Assembly (NCBI GenBank): GCA_023665325.1
Contig: JAMPED010000011.1
Location: 49,554 to 73,405 of the forward strand
Length of the DNA: 23,852 nt
Direction: 5' to 3'
Source of the DNA: Acetobacter sp.
GTDB taxonomy: Bacteria; Pseudomonadota; Alphaproteobacteria; RF32; CAG-239
Under the pieces are notes generated by a model. The model did not search any database. It saw only the letters and a list, made by a program, of their open reading frames with translations, and was not told the DNA's origin. The position numbers and the translations under genes were made by a program. Shown piece by piece: positions 7,842-16,904 of the stretch; the stretch's first letter is position 1, and the number at the start of each line of letters is the position of its first letter.

Positions 7842-8768
7842 TTATTTTTTTACCCCCATACGACGGACTTCCCATTCTAAGGTGATGGCGGTTTTTTCTT
7901 TAACTTTTTCTACAATCATTTCGCCTAGTCGTTCAATGTCAGCGGCAGTTGCTTGCCCGTTGTTTATCAGGAAATTGCAGTGCATATCTGATACTTCGGC
8001 TCCTCCAACTTTTAAATTTGCACAACCGGATTCTTTGATGAGTTTCCACGCAGCTAAGCCTTCGGGATTTTTAAACGTGGAGCCAGCTGTTTTTTTGTTA
8101 ATTGGTTGATGGGCTTTACGATATGCGCTATGCTCGTCTATTGTTTTTTGAATTTCTGCTGCTTTGGTTTTAATGCCTTTTATGGTGGCATCCAGAATTA
8201 TCCAATCTTCAGGGAACATACTGGAACGGTATGAAAAATTAAAATCTGTGGCTTCAACTTCATAAATTTCTCCCCAGTCATTCATTATATGTGCTCGTAC
8301 AAAAACATCTGAAACATTTTTACCGAAGCAGCCGGCGTTGGTGCGTAGTAAACCACCGATACGCCCAGGAACAGAACAAATGAATTCTAAACCACCGATT
8401 TCATTTTCAAGAAAAACTTTTTTGAGTTCACTGTTTTTTAAGCCGGCGCCGATGGTAATTTCTGTGCCATTAACGGTTATTTTTTGGAAGGCTTTGGCGT
8501 CTAGTTTGATAACCACACCGGGGATGCCGCCGTCACGAATGAGGAGATTTGAGCCCCCACCGATGATGGTTAGAGGAAGGGCCTCGGGTTTGCGTAATAA
8601 AAAGGTTTTTAAATCTTCAATATCTTTGGGGAGGAAAAGCACTTCTGCTGGTCCACCAACGCCAAACCACGTGTGTTTGGAGAGTTTTGCATTTTCTATA
8701 TATTGTCCACGGACTTCGGGGAGCATATTGATTATTTTATTTTTAGGGGCAAAAAAACTTTCAAACAT
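7842..8768 (-). CDS. murB: UDP-N-acetylenolpyruvoylglucosamine reductase
   Basis: The FAD enzyme that reduces UDP-GlcNAc-enolpyruvate with NADPH to UDP-MurNAc, the second committed step of peptidoglycan precursor synthesis in the cytoplasm. The 308-residue protein has the FAD-binding motif IGGGSNLL (69-76), the PGRIGG loop (134-139), the SYRSSMF segment (179-185), the catalytic serine Ser230 in AGSTFKNP and a C-terminal LEWEVR with the proton-relay glutamate (Glu300). The size fits the type II form, which lacks an extra loop of the E. coli enzyme. GGAGAAAAG precedes the ATG. It follows ftsW by 12 bases, whereas murG and murC normally lie between the two. Confidence 0.96.
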   Translation of the reverse strand: MFESFFAPKNKIINMLPEVRGQYIENAKLSKHTWFGVGGPAEVLFLPKDIEDLKTFLLRKPEALPLTIIGGGSNLLIRDGGIPGVVIKLDAKAFQKITVNGTEITIGAGLKNSELKKVFLENEIGGLEFICSVPGRIGGLLRTNAGCFGKNVSDVFVRAHIMNDWGEIYEVEATDFNFSYRSSMFPEDWIILDATIKGIKTKAAEIQKTIDEHSAYRKAHQPINKKTAGSTFKNPEGLAAWKLIKESGCANLKVGGAEVSDMHCNFLINNGQATAADIERLGEMIVEKVKEKTAITLEWEVRRMGVKK

Positions 8769-8780
8769 TCTTTTCTCCGT

Positions 8781-9914
8781 TTATCTATTATCTTTATCTT
8801 CAGCGACGGCATTCTTCCGCGTAATTGCGAGTAGCATTCCCATTGTCAGGCAACTGGCGAGCATTGAAGAACCTCCATACGAAATGAAAGGCAATGTCAT
8901 TCCTTTGGCAGGCATTAACTGTAGGGCTGAGCACATATTGACGATTGCTTGTCCACCGAGGGAGGCGGCTAAACCGCACGCTGCATACATTTGGAATAAA
9001 TTGTTATCTTTGGTGGAGATGAGCATTGACCGAACAACAATGGTGGCAAAAGATGCGACAATCAATGTGGTAAGCCATACGCCACATTCCTCACCAGCGA
9101 GTGAAAAGATAAAGTCGGTATGAACATCAGGCAGATGCATTTTGACAACACCTTCGCCTGGACCTCTACCTAAAAGATTACCATTAGCAAAAGCATTCAT
9201 TGATTGTTGAATTTGAGATCCGATTTCATTTTCAGAAGCTAAAAAGCGATCAATACGGTCGCGCACGTGGGCAAGGAAAAAATATGAGCAAGTTACAAGA
9301 ATGACACCACCTGAAAAGAGCGTGGCAATTAGCCATAAGGGGATACCAGCTAAAACCATCTGTAATGCCCACACTCCAGATATCAATACGGTCATTCCGA
9401 GGTCTGGCTGACCGAAGACAGATAGGGCTGTGATTAGAAATAAAGCAACAGCAAGAGCCATTCCTGGAAAGTCATCAGAACGTTTACGGGCATCTAATAG
9501 CCACGCCGTAACAACGATAAATACAGGTTTGATAAATTCGGACGGCTGCAAAGAAAAGCCTGCAAATTTTATCCAACGAGCAGCACCTTTGGTGGCATCT
9601 CCCATTACATAAGTTAGTGCAACGCCAACAAATGCACATAAGAAACCTATGACAGCTAGACGACGGATTGTGCGTAAGCTTTGCATTGAGATACCGATGA
9701 GTAGAACTAAGCCTGCGCAAATAAAAATGCTTTGTTTTTTTATGAAAGCAAAGTCATCAGCAAGTCTGTCTCGGTGGGAAGCGGAAGGGCTGGCTGATAA
9801 AACCAACATTGCTCCAACAAAAATCAAGAACAAAGCCAAGACAAAACTTGGCTTGTCTACAGTCCACCACCAACTGGAAATTTTGCTTTTACTATGTCGG
9901 GCGAATGAAAACAT
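8781..9914 (-). CDS. ftsW: FtsW, SEDS-family septal peptidoglycan glycosyltransferase
   Basis: A polytopic inner-membrane protein that polymerises lipid II at the septum together with its class B PBP partner. The 377-residue protein has about ten hydrophobic segments and the SEDS hallmarks: KGAARWI (about 109-115), QPSEFIK, GQPDLGMT, the HTDFIFSLAGEECG loop containing the essential aspartate, and PFISYGGSS near the C-terminus. A ribosome site AGAGGA precedes the ATG. The gene directly follows mraY (13-base gap), with murD missing between them. RodA has the same fold; the division context and the HTDF loop favour FtsW. The FtsI partner is not in the window. Confidence 0.95.
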   Translation of the reverse strand: MFSFARHSKSKISSWWWTVDKPSFVLALFLIFVGAMLVLSASPSASHRDRLADDFAFIKKQSIFICAGLVLLIGISMQSLRTIRRLAVIGFLCAFVGVALTYVMGDATKGAARWIKFAGFSLQPSEFIKPVFIVVTAWLLDARKRSDDFPGMALAVALFLITALSVFGQPDLGMTVLISGVWALQMVLAGIPLWLIATLFSGGVILVTCSYFFLAHVRDRIDRFLASENEIGSQIQQSMNAFANGNLLGRGPGEGVVKMHLPDVHTDFIFSLAGEECGVWLTTLIVASFATIVVRSMLISTKDNNLFQMYAACGLAASLGGQAIVNMCSALQLMPAKGMTLPFISYGGSSMLASCLTMGMLLAITRKNAVAEDKDNR

Positions 9915-9927
9915 TTTTTCCTCTTTG

Positions 9928-10974
9928 TTAAATTAGTGAAAGCAAGCCAATCAATGAGGCGAGAGCGGTTATAGCCCAAAATGTGTATACAACTTTAACT
10001 TCACTCCAGCCTAGCTGTTCAAAGTGGTGATGAATCGGTGCCATCTTAAAAAAGCGTTTGCCTGTTTTTTTGAAATATATTACTTGAATCATTACTGAGA
10101 TTGTTTCTGCAACAAATACAATACCCGTGATGGCGAGGAGTATTTCGTGTTTTAGGATAACGGCGATTACACCTAAGACAGCGCCAAGCGCTAAAGAGCC
10201 TGTATCACCCATAAAAATTCTTGCTTTTTTGAGGTTGAACCATAAAAAGCCTAAACAACCACCGACAAGTGCAGCACAAACAACTGCCATTTCTGCACTT
10301 TTGGGAATGTAGGGAAATGCTGTTTCATTAAAAAGAGGGTAACCAGTTGCAAAAGAAAATACCATAAACACTGAAAAAACGATAATTAGCATTCCGGCAG
10401 CTAAACCATCTAATCCGTCACTCAAGTTAACAGCATTTGATGCGCCAGAAATGACCAATACAGCAAAAGGAACATATACCCACGAGAGTTGGAATGACCA
10501 ATTAAAATAAGGGATGTAGAGTTGACTTTCGACAGAGTTTGGGGTGGCAGCGGCAATAACGTTGACGGCTAAGACGGCAGCCATAAACTGGATAAAAAGT
10601 TTCATTTTAGCAGTCATTGCATTTGGTGTTTGTTTTTTTACTTTAACATAGTCATCAGCAAAACCGGTGGCTCCGTACACCAGCAATACTAACATCGAAA
10701 TCCAGACAAAGTGCAGCTTTATGTTTGCAAACAATATCATTGCGAGTAAGCTTGAAATTAAAATAAGCAGTCCACCCATTGTTGGGGTGCCTTTTTTTTC
10801 AGTAAGGTGAGATTGCGGTCCGTCAGTGCGTATCGGTTGTCCACCGTTTTCGTGTCCTTTTAAAAACGAAATGAGCTTATCGCCGCTTAATAGCGAAAGC
10901 ACTAAAGCAAAAACAAAAGCCAGCAACGCACGTGTCGGGATAGTTTCCGGCTGGTAAGACCACATAGACCACAT
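9928..10974 (-). CDS. mraY: Phospho-MurNAc-pentapeptide transferase MraY
   Basis: Transfers phospho-MurNAc-pentapeptide to undecaprenyl phosphate at the inner membrane, forming lipid I. The 348-residue polytopic protein carries the family motifs: ADDYVK with the Mg-binding Asp pair (107-108), NLSDGLDGLA (183-192), FMGDTGSLALG (254-264) and PIHHHFE (313-319). The start is the first ATG (10974), with AGGA about 9 bases upstream; a second in-frame ATG lies at 10965. It is the first gene of the cluster here and has its own upstream promoter-like sequence, so murE, murF and ftsI must be elsewhere in the genome if present. Confidence 0.97.
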   Translation of the reverse strand: MWSMWSYQPETIPTRALLAFVFALVLSLLSGDKLISFLKGHENGGQPIRTDGPQSHLTEKKGTPTMGGLLILISSLLAMILFANIKLHFVWISMLVLLVYGATGFADDYVKVKKQTPNAMTAKMKLFIQFMAAVLAVNVIAAATPNSVESQLYIPYFNWSFQLSWVYVPFAVLVISGASNAVNLSDGLDGLAAGMLIIVFSVFMVFSFATGYPLFNETAFPYIPKSAEMAVVCAALVGGCLGFLWFNLKKARIFMGDTGSLALGAVLGVIAVILKHEILLAITGIVFVAETISVMIQVIYFKKTGKRFFKMAPIHHHFEQLGWSEVKVVYTFWAITALASLIGLLSLI

Positions 10975-11014
10975 CTTATATATTCCTGTTACCTTATTAA
11001 AAAAATAAATTAAA

Positions 11015-11042
11015 ACTATATTGTGATAAGTTTAACAGCCAA
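11015..11042 (-). promoter_or_regulatory. Promoter upstream of mraY
   Basis: On the minus strand TTGGCT (11037-11042) and TATAGT (11015-11020) lie 16 bases apart, predicting a start about 35 bases before mraY. It is the only good candidate in the divergent spacer that could drive the division cluster. Confidence 0.5.
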
Positions 11043-11111
11043 TATCTAAATGAAGTCTTAAAAAAGTTGGGAAAAATAGATTTTTTTTATTATTTTTTAA
11101 CGGAGATGGCG

Positions 11112-11117
11112 TATACT
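11112..11117 (+). promoter_or_regulatory. Possible -10 box before the 11142 gene
   Basis: TATACT lies 24 bases before the chosen start. There is no clear -35 box, only T-rich sequence upstream, so this is tentative. Confidence 0.25.
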
Positions 11118-11141
11118 GGAATAAAGTTAAGGGAGATGGAT

Positions 11142-11918
11142 ATGGTAAGACATTTATTATTTGCGATGTTGGCGCTGATGTCGGTTAGGGCGTATGCATT
11201 TGAGGATGCTGTGTCTGAATTGCAAGGATTTGAGGCGTATTCTGATATTTTGCCAGGGGATAGTTTTATGCAGGGGGCTGTAGTGCGCAAAGCTCCACGA
11301 CAAAAGAGTATTATTCCGATGATTACTTCAGCTATTCCAGAGGCTGCGGCGTATAATATCAGCAATGCTGAACAGGTTTTTTGTTATCGGGTAGCTAAAA
11401 GACCGAAAGATTATACTGGTTATACACTCTCTTCATTTATGGTTACAGGATATTGTGGAGAGTTGGATAACAGTAATATCGTAACGGCGTACGAAGCACT
11501 TTTTACTCAAGGACCAAATATTATTACAGCACAGGCAAACTGCAAAATTGAGCCGCAGATGATGTTGCGTTTTGTACGTGGTGTAGATTATACAGATGTT
11601 CTGTTGTCTAATCCGTGTCCGTCGTTTACGGTTTTTTATGGAGGACGGTATAAAGCGTTTAACATTAAACAAGGGGTTATTAGCGATTTGATAGCGATGT
11701 TTGATGAGAAACAGGAAGGTTTTAACTCTCCGGCATTATTGAAGCAGACGGTGGCAAATGGTGCGCCGACGACAGATAAAGAACGTGATGTTTTGGAAAA
11801 AAAGAAAAAAGAACATCAACCGGTGATGAACTGGAAAAAGCAGACAGAGCCAGCTGTAAAATCGGAAGAAGACGTTAAACCTAAGAGTGGCTGGGGAAAT
11901 ATTAAACTTAGAAAATAA
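11142..11918 (+). CDS. Uncharacterised periplasmic protein
   Basis: I do not recognise this 258-residue protein. It begins with a clear Sec signal peptide (LLFAMLALMSVRAYA, cut before Phe). The mature part has a central globular region of about 150 residues with four cysteines (in VFCYRV, GYCGEL, ANCKIE and NPCPSF) that could form two disulfides, then a highly charged, Lys/Glu-rich C-terminal tail (about 195-258) that looks disordered. There is no lipobox and no catalytic motif. The start is ATG 11142, with GGGAG at 11131-11135 and 6 bases of spacing; ATG 11136 would abut the ribosome site. It is divergent from mraY and ends at its own terminator, so it forms a single-gene unit. Confidence 0.75.
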   Translation: MVRHLLFAMLALMSVRAYAFEDAVSELQGFEAYSDILPGDSFMQGAVVRKAPRQKSIIPMITSAIPEAAAYNISNAEQVFCYRVAKRPKDYTGYTLSSFMVTGYCGELDNSNIVTAYEALFTQGPNIITAQANCKIEPQMMLRFVRGVDYTDVLLSNPCPSFTVFYGGRYKAFNIKQGVISDLIAMFDEKQEGFNSPALLKQTVANGAPTTDKERDVLEKKKKEHQPVMNWKKQTEPAVKSEEDVKPKSGWGNIKLRK

Positions 11919-11928
11919 TGAGCGATAA

Positions 11929-11957
11929 AATCCTGCTTTAGGGCGGGATTTTTTTTT
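11929..11957 (+). terminator. Intrinsic terminator after the 11142 gene
   Basis: AATCCTGC pairs with GCGGGATT (8 bp, one G-T pair; 11929-11936 with 11943-11950) and is followed by a run of T residues to 11957. It starts 10 bases after the stop codon. Confidence 0.85.
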
Positions 11958-12049
11958 ATATTTCAGAAACTTTTTTTACTCTGCTTTAACTTTTTGCTTG
12001 CTATTTCGTTTTAGGAGATATATCAACGTTTTTTGTTTGAATTTTAATC

Positions 12050-12063
12050 CCCCGATTGCGGGG
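12050..12063 (+). other. GC hairpin in the leader of the SulP gene
   Basis: CCCCG and CGGGG form a 5-bp stem around a 4-base loop, 31 bases before the SulP start codon, followed by T/G-rich sequence. It could be a leader structure or a weak terminator remnant. Confidence 0.35.
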
Positions 12064-12094
12064 TGGTTTTGTTTTTGAAAAAGAGGAAAATAAG

Positions 12095-13840
12095 ATGCTT
12101 GCAGTGATAAAGAGTAAATTAAATGAACTGCTGAATTTGTATTTAAAGAATTTTTGTCCGAAACTGGTGGAAGTGTTACGGCGGGGGTATGATATCAATA
12201 AGTTTAAACGTGATACCTTGGCGGGGATGACTGTGGCAGTGGTTTCGATTCCACTGGCGATGGCGCTAGCAATTGCTTCTGGTGTGACGCCGGCACAAGG
12301 ACTTTATACGGCAATTGTGGCGGGGTTTTTTATTGCATTGCTAGGAGGTTCAAAATTTCAGATTGGTGGTCCGACTGGTGCGTTTGTTGTGGTTATTTTT
12401 AATGTGATGAAGAACTATGGCGCTGAGGGATTGGCAATGACAATGCTGATTGCTGGATTTATTCTTATTCTTGCGGGGTTCTTAAAGCTTGGGACATATA
12501 TTAAATATATTCCTTATCCTGTAGTGACAGGTTTTACGGCAGGTATTGGTATTTTGTTGATTTCAACTCAGATTAAAGATTTGTTTGGGTTGCAGATGGA
12601 AAGTGTGCCATCAGAATTTTTACCAAAATGGGCGGCATATTTGCAACATCTTGGGACGTTTAGTTTTGCATCAGTTTTTATTGCTGCGTTTTCTTTTGGG
12701 GCGATTTTTTATGTGCAGAAAAAGCGTCCGAATCTGCCAGCTTATTTGGTGGCTGTGGTCGGAGCGACTTTGCTTGTGGCTTTGTTTGCGATTTTTTCAG
12801 CAGCTCCGGATACAATTGGATCTAAATTTGGGGCTATTCCACACTTTTTACCGATGCCTCGGTTTCCAGAGTTTGACTTGAACTTGATGTTTAGAGTCTT
12901 TCCAAGTGGTTTGACAGTGGCGTTTTTAGCAGGGGTTGAGTCTTTATTAAGTGCAACAGTTGTAGATGGTATGAGTGGTGATAATCATAACTCTAACGCG
13001 GAGCTGATTGCTGAAGGTGTTGCGAACTTGATGAGTATGTTGTTTACTGGTGTGCCGGCAACTGGTGCGATTGCGCGGACGGCGACGAATTATAAATCAC
13101 ACGCTTATTCGCCAATGTCGGGTGTGATGCAGTCGGTGATTTTGTTGTTGTTTATGTTGTTATTGGCTGGAGCTGCGAAGTATATTCCGCTGGCGTGTCT
13201 TTCAGCTGTGTTGATTTTAGTGGGATGGAATATGCTCAACTTAACTAAAATGTATTACCTGTTAAAAGGGGCTAGAGGTGATGCGTTGACGTTAGTGATT
13301 ACGTTGCTATTAACCGTATTAGTAGACTTAAATACAGGTATTTCGGTTGGGTTTATTCTTTCGAGTATTATCTTTATGCATCGGATGAGTAAAGAAATTG
13401 AAATTGAAACAGATGAAAAAGCCTTGGAATATAAAGGTGGTGGGCGTGATTTATCACAAGTGTTACACGAGCAGGGAGTGGTTTCAATGCGTTTTTCTGG
13501 TCCGTTGTTTTTTGGTGATGCGTTAGATGTAACACGCTTTTTGCAAAATTTGAAAACGGAACCGAAAATAATCATTATTCGTATGGGATATGTTCCGATG
13601 GTGGATATTAGCGGTGCTAATGCGTTGGTTGGTTTTATTCAGCGTGTAATGAAAAAGCACGATACGAAAATCATTTTATCAAATGTGAAAAAGCAACCGC
13701 GCCGTATGTTGCACGAAGCTTTTTTACAAAATAATTTGACGTGGCATAATATTGCGATGGCGACAAGTTTTGAGAATGCACTCAAAATTACCCGTCGTTA
13801 TCTACGGATGAAACGTAGGCAAAATGTTGCTGGTGAGTAA
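12095..13840 (+). CDS. SulP/SLC26-family anion transporter with STAS domain
   Basis: An inner-membrane transporter of the SulP family, whose members move sulfate, bicarbonate or dicarboxylates; the substrate cannot be told from the sequence. The 581-residue protein has the family opening RDTLAGMTVAVVSIPLAMA (about 39-57), a QGLYTAIVAGF segment, the GGSKFQIGGPTGAFVVV signature and about 12-14 hydrophobic helices. A cytoplasmic STAS domain occupies about 455-565 (VVSMRFSGPLFFGDA; VPMVDISGANAL). The start is ATG 12095 with AGAGGA 7 bases upstream; a TTG reading 39 bases earlier starts inside a hairpin and has no ribosome site. It is transcribed alone and ends at a strong terminator. Confidence 0.9.
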   Translation: MLAVIKSKLNELLNLYLKNFCPKLVEVLRRGYDINKFKRDTLAGMTVAVVSIPLAMALAIASGVTPAQGLYTAIVAGFFIALLGGSKFQIGGPTGAFVVVIFNVMKNYGAEGLAMTMLIAGFILILAGFLKLGTYIKYIPYPVVTGFTAGIGILLISTQIKDLFGLQMESVPSEFLPKWAAYLQHLGTFSFASVFIAAFSFGAIFYVQKKRPNLPAYLVAVVGATLLVALFAIFSAAPDTIGSKFGAIPHFLPMPRFPEFDLNLMFRVFPSGLTVAFLAGVESLLSATVVDGMSGDNHNSNAELIAEGVANLMSMLFTGVPATGAIARTATNYKSHAYSPMSGVMQSVILLLFMLLLAGAAKYIPLACLSAVLILVGWNMLNLTKMYYLLKGARGDALTLVITLLLTVLVDLNTGISVGFILSSIIFMHRMSKEIEIETDEKALEYKGGGRDLSQVLHEQGVVSMRFSGPLFFGDALDVTRFLQNLKTEPKIIIIRMGYVPMVDISGANALVGFIQRVMKKHDTKIILSNVKKQPRRMLHEAFLQNNLTWHNIAMATSFENALKITRRYLRMKRRQNVAGE

Positions 13841-13848
13841 ATAAAAAA

Positions 13849-13877
13849 AGTCCTCCTTTATGGGAGGACTTTTTTTG
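13849..13877. terminator. Bidirectional intrinsic terminator between the SulP gene and the lipoprotein gene
   Basis: AGTCCTCC pairs with GGAGGACT (13849-13856 with 13863-13870) around a 6-base loop. It is flanked by an A-run on the left (13842-13849) and a T-run on the right (13870-13877), so it can stop transcription from both convergent genes. Confidence 0.9.
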
Positions 13878-13889
13878 GGTGTGCAAAGC

Positions 13890-16736
13890 TTAGGGATTGT
13901 AGTGACTGTTAAAGGTCACTGTTTCGCCGTTGGGCGCTTTGACGGTGAGGTTATAACCGTTAATTTCGTAGGTGTATCCACGAATGATAAGGGCATAATC
14001 ACCATCCACAATGTTCTTCCAACCAATCACTTTACAGCTTAGGGCTTTGTCAATGGCTGACATTACTGTCCCATTGGCAAAATGCCAACGAATGGCATCA
14101 CTGTCATCAGAACCACGAGCAGGTTGCCAGTGCTGTGTGGGGTTGTTCTTATCATAGCCGACAGAGTTGTATCCGTTATAGCTATCTTTTTTGAACATAA
14201 AATCACCACTTGCAGGCAGCATCGTTTCATAGTCACAGACGGCATAGGTTACACCATCTTCCCAATTGAAAACGAAAGCACGACGGGTTACCTTTGAGGT
14301 CGGGTCGAACGTTGCCGTTACGGTAAAGCTTTTGGGCTTGCCTAAATGCGGCGGTTCAGGTTCGGTCGACGGCTCTTTTACATAGATGTCTGTCGTTCCT
14401 TTAGAAGAAACAGTTTTGCCATCTATGGTGGTGCCGGTGACAGTCAGCGTGTGAGGGGTAACAGTGTAATCACTTTCTTTGCGTGCGTTTCCGAAGTTTT
14501 CGTTTTTAGTTACGTTCAGTCGAACATTAAACGTGTGTCGGAAAGTTCCATCATTAAAGGTGATTTCTGCATCTGTTACTTCCGCTTTAAGGTCATCTCT
14601 GGTGGCTGCGCCATTAGAGAGCTTGTAAGCATAGTTACGCTTGTAGGTTACCACTGTCCACGGATTATCGTTTGCAGTTGAACTGTTTTCGGTGTGCGTT
14701 TCTGCTGCCGAAAAGTTGGTATTGTCTGCATAGATTTTGCCGTTGGTTAAACCACTGAGCCCGATAGTGAAGTTTTTGGTAAAGGTTTGCACCTCATCTT
14801 CTGCTTCAGTATGCGGGGTGGTTTTGGTCACCTTGACTGTTGTCGTGTTGCCATTCCAGCTCTGGCTTGGTGTGTAAACAGGTTCTCCAGTTACGTCAGC
14901 GGGCATCAAGAGGAAGCCGTTAGAAACGAGATTGGGTTCGGTTGTGCCGTTCCACTCTGCCTTAGTGATGTAGTCATAAGCATAGGCTTTATAGTTTTTG
15001 CCATTGACTACCATTGTGGTAAAGTTGGAGGCGACATCAGCACCCATTCCGGTTAAAGTGTACTTTCTTTCAGGGAAGGTTTTGGTTATTGCTCCATCAA
15101 TGAAAGTGACTACCGGAGATGTTTCTGTAAAGCTAAAAGAACCGCTTTCTGTGCCATTGTTAGCATCGGAACGCCAATTTGAGGTGGTATAAACCGCGGT
15201 AAACTTGGTGACATCGGAAAATTTCTTTTCCTCACTTTCCTTAGATTGGGATACTCGCTGGAGCGGGTTTTCATTCCAGTTTAAGGAGGTTGTTACCTTG
15301 TTACCAAATGGTGTTGCCGTGGCATTGTGTCTGCCCTTATAGTCGTATGTGGTGGTGGTTTTGCTGCCGTCACTCCAGATGATGGTTTTGTCAACGATAT
15401 AATCGTCGCCGCTGCCTTTCAGAGTGTAGGTAGAGTCTACTTTGACCACATTGGGTTCTTTCTCCTTTTGTATTCGGAGGTTAACCACTTCTTCTATAAG
15501 GTTTAAGGTACAAGTGCCGATGGTTGCCTCAACGGTGTTAACCGATTGGAAGAGCTTCGCTTCTTTAGTTTCGGATATCTTCTCTACTTCAAACTCAATT
15601 TCCTCAAACGAGAGTTTTAACGGATCTATGTTATATGTTCCGTATTCACTTTCAAATTTTACTGGATATTGATAAGTAAAGTTGACAGAGCTTTCAACTG
15701 CGGTGCGGGCTTGCTTGCCAGTGTTAGTCGAGGTGTAAGTGCCAGTCATTGTACGGACGGTAAAGCCATCTTTGTTTTTCGTTTCTGAAAATAGTTTCTC
15801 AGAGAAATTTCCTTTAGAAACTTCATTAAACAAACTATCCAGTGACGGCTGTTCACGTTCGTTCGGCTTTTTAACCTCAAGTGCCAGATTAACGCGATAA
15901 GTGTTTGAAAACTCGCCTTTGTTGGTTTTAACCTTTTCAATGAGCTCGTAAGCATCAACCGGACAATTGAGGAATTTGCCGCTATAGCTGACATCTTCAA
16001 CTTTGGTTGCTTCAGAGGTGACGACCTTGTGATACCAAGGTTTCATCTCTACATTGGCTGTTACATCGCTTTTAGAAGTTCCCTTGATGGTATATTGGGC
16101 ATTAAATACCAATATTGCCTTGTAGGGATCTTCAATTTCGGTTTTCTGCCCAAAATTTTCGTAGGTCTGGCGGATAAACGAGACGTTGTCTACCTCTACG
16201 TGTGGTACGGTGAGGGTATCATTACCGACAATGACGCCCATACAGCGGTAGCCATACGAAACGGTTGCTTTCTGTCCATTTGAAAACTCATAAATCGCAA
16301 TCACGTCTTCGCCGAAATCTGTTTTGTTTTTATACGGCGTGCGGGATTGGATGTATTGTTTTGTGAGGGTAGCAGGTAGCTCATCTTTGGTCAACACATC
16401 AATTCGCGATTTTGTAAGGCGAATGTTGAGGTAGGCTGTTGGGTTGAAAGTCAAGTTAATCTCTTCTTTCTGATTGTACAGCCTTGAGGTCTGCTTGAAA
16501 GTTACCTCGCTTTTAACGAGAGTATCTTTCACCGTGACGGTAGCAATCCCCGTACGTTCCGAGGTCCAGTACAAATCTTTAATGATTGTAATGGTGTCGG
16601 TGATTGGGGTCGATACGTTTGAGAGCTGCTCAGAGCAGCTTGTTCCCAGCATTGTTCCGATGAGGAGCATCAGAACAAACAACACAGAGCTTGCACGATA
16701 GAGTGCACTTCTGATTTTTTTTGTCTTTGTTTCCAT
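13890..16736 (-). CDS. Large modular surface lipoprotein, Bacteroidota-like, function unknown
   Basis: A 948-residue protein not matched to a named family. The N-terminus is a lipoprotein signal: a basic start, a hydrophobic stretch (about 17-30) and LGTSC with Cys34 as the likely lipidation site, the looser lipobox often seen in Bacteroidota. The rest is beta-rich, Thr/Asn/Ser-rich and poor in Cys. A short pattern, a strand then (N/D)G then a strand ending YxY or similar, recurs near residues 148-163, 452-466, 576-589 and 821-837, suggesting several related beta-sandwich modules of about 120-150 residues. A Pro/Glu-rich linker (about 788-801) precedes a distinct C-terminal domain rich in aromatics (about 802-948). 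There is no Shine-Dalgarno site before the ATG, unlike most neighbours. It has its own promoter. Surface binding or adhesion is a guess from architecture only. Confidence 0.8.
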   Translation of the reverse strand: METKTKKIRSALYRASSVLFVLMLLIGTMLGTSCSEQLSNVSTPITDTITIIKDLYWTSERTGIATVTVKDTLVKSEVTFKQTSRLYNQKEEINLTFNPTAYLNIRLTKSRIDVLTKDELPATLTKQYIQSRTPYKNKTDFGEDVIAIYEFSNGQKATVSYGYRCMGVIVGNDTLTVPHVEVDNVSFIRQTYENFGQKTEIEDPYKAILVFNAQYTIKGTSKSDVTANVEMKPWYHKVVTSEATKVEDVSYSGKFLNCPVDAYELIEKVKTNKGEFSNTYRVNLALEVKKPNEREQPSLDSLFNEVSKGNFSEKLFSETKNKDGFTVRTMTGTYTSTNTGKQARTAVESSVNFTYQYPVKFESEYGTYNIDPLKLSFEEIEFEVEKISETKEAKLFQSVNTVEATIGTCTLNLIEEVVNLRIQKEKEPNVVKVDSTYTLKGSGDDYIVDKTIIWSDGSKTTTTYDYKGRHNATATPFGNKVTTSLNWNENPLQRVSQSKESEEKKFSDVTKFTAVYTTSNWRSDANNGTESGSFSFTETSPVVTFIDGAITKTFPERKYTLTGMGADVASNFTTMVVNGKNYKAYAYDYITKAEWNGTTEPNLVSNGFLLMPADVTGEPVYTPSQSWNGNTTTVKVTKTTPHTEAEDEVQTFTKNFTIGLSGLTNGKIYADNTNFSAAETHTENSSTANDNPWTVVTYKRNYAYKLSNGAATRDDLKAEVTDAEITFNDGTFRHTFNVRLNVTKNENFGNARKESDYTVTPHTLTVTGTTIDGKTVSSKGTTDIYVKEPSTEPEPPHLGKPKSFTVTATFDPTSKVTRRAFVFNWEDGVTYAVCDYETMLPASGDFMFKKDSYNGYNSVGYDKNNPTQHWQPARGSDDSDAIRWHFANGTVMSAIDKALSCKVIGWKNIVDGDYALIIRGYTYEINGYNLTVKAPNGETVTFNSHYNP

Positions 16737-16904
16737 TTCTGAAAAAATATTAAATTTAACAATTTTATATATATGGACAAATGCAGTGACGGCGGAAAAT
16801 TCCGACGAAAGGCATTTGAGAGAGAAAAAATTGAAGTGTACCCATATTTATAATAAGACATAAAAAATAGTCATAAGGGCACAATAATTTATTTTGCGGA
16901 CTTA

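Noticed and set aside
8338..9123. A 261-codon open frame on the plus strand
   Set aside because: It is antisense to murB and ftsW, has no ribosome site and its translation has no protein-like features; the opposite strand carries unmistakable family motifs.
12056..12094. Upstream TTG start for the SulP gene
   Set aside because: It begins within a GC hairpin and has no ribosome site; ATG 12095 has AGAGGA at 7 bases.
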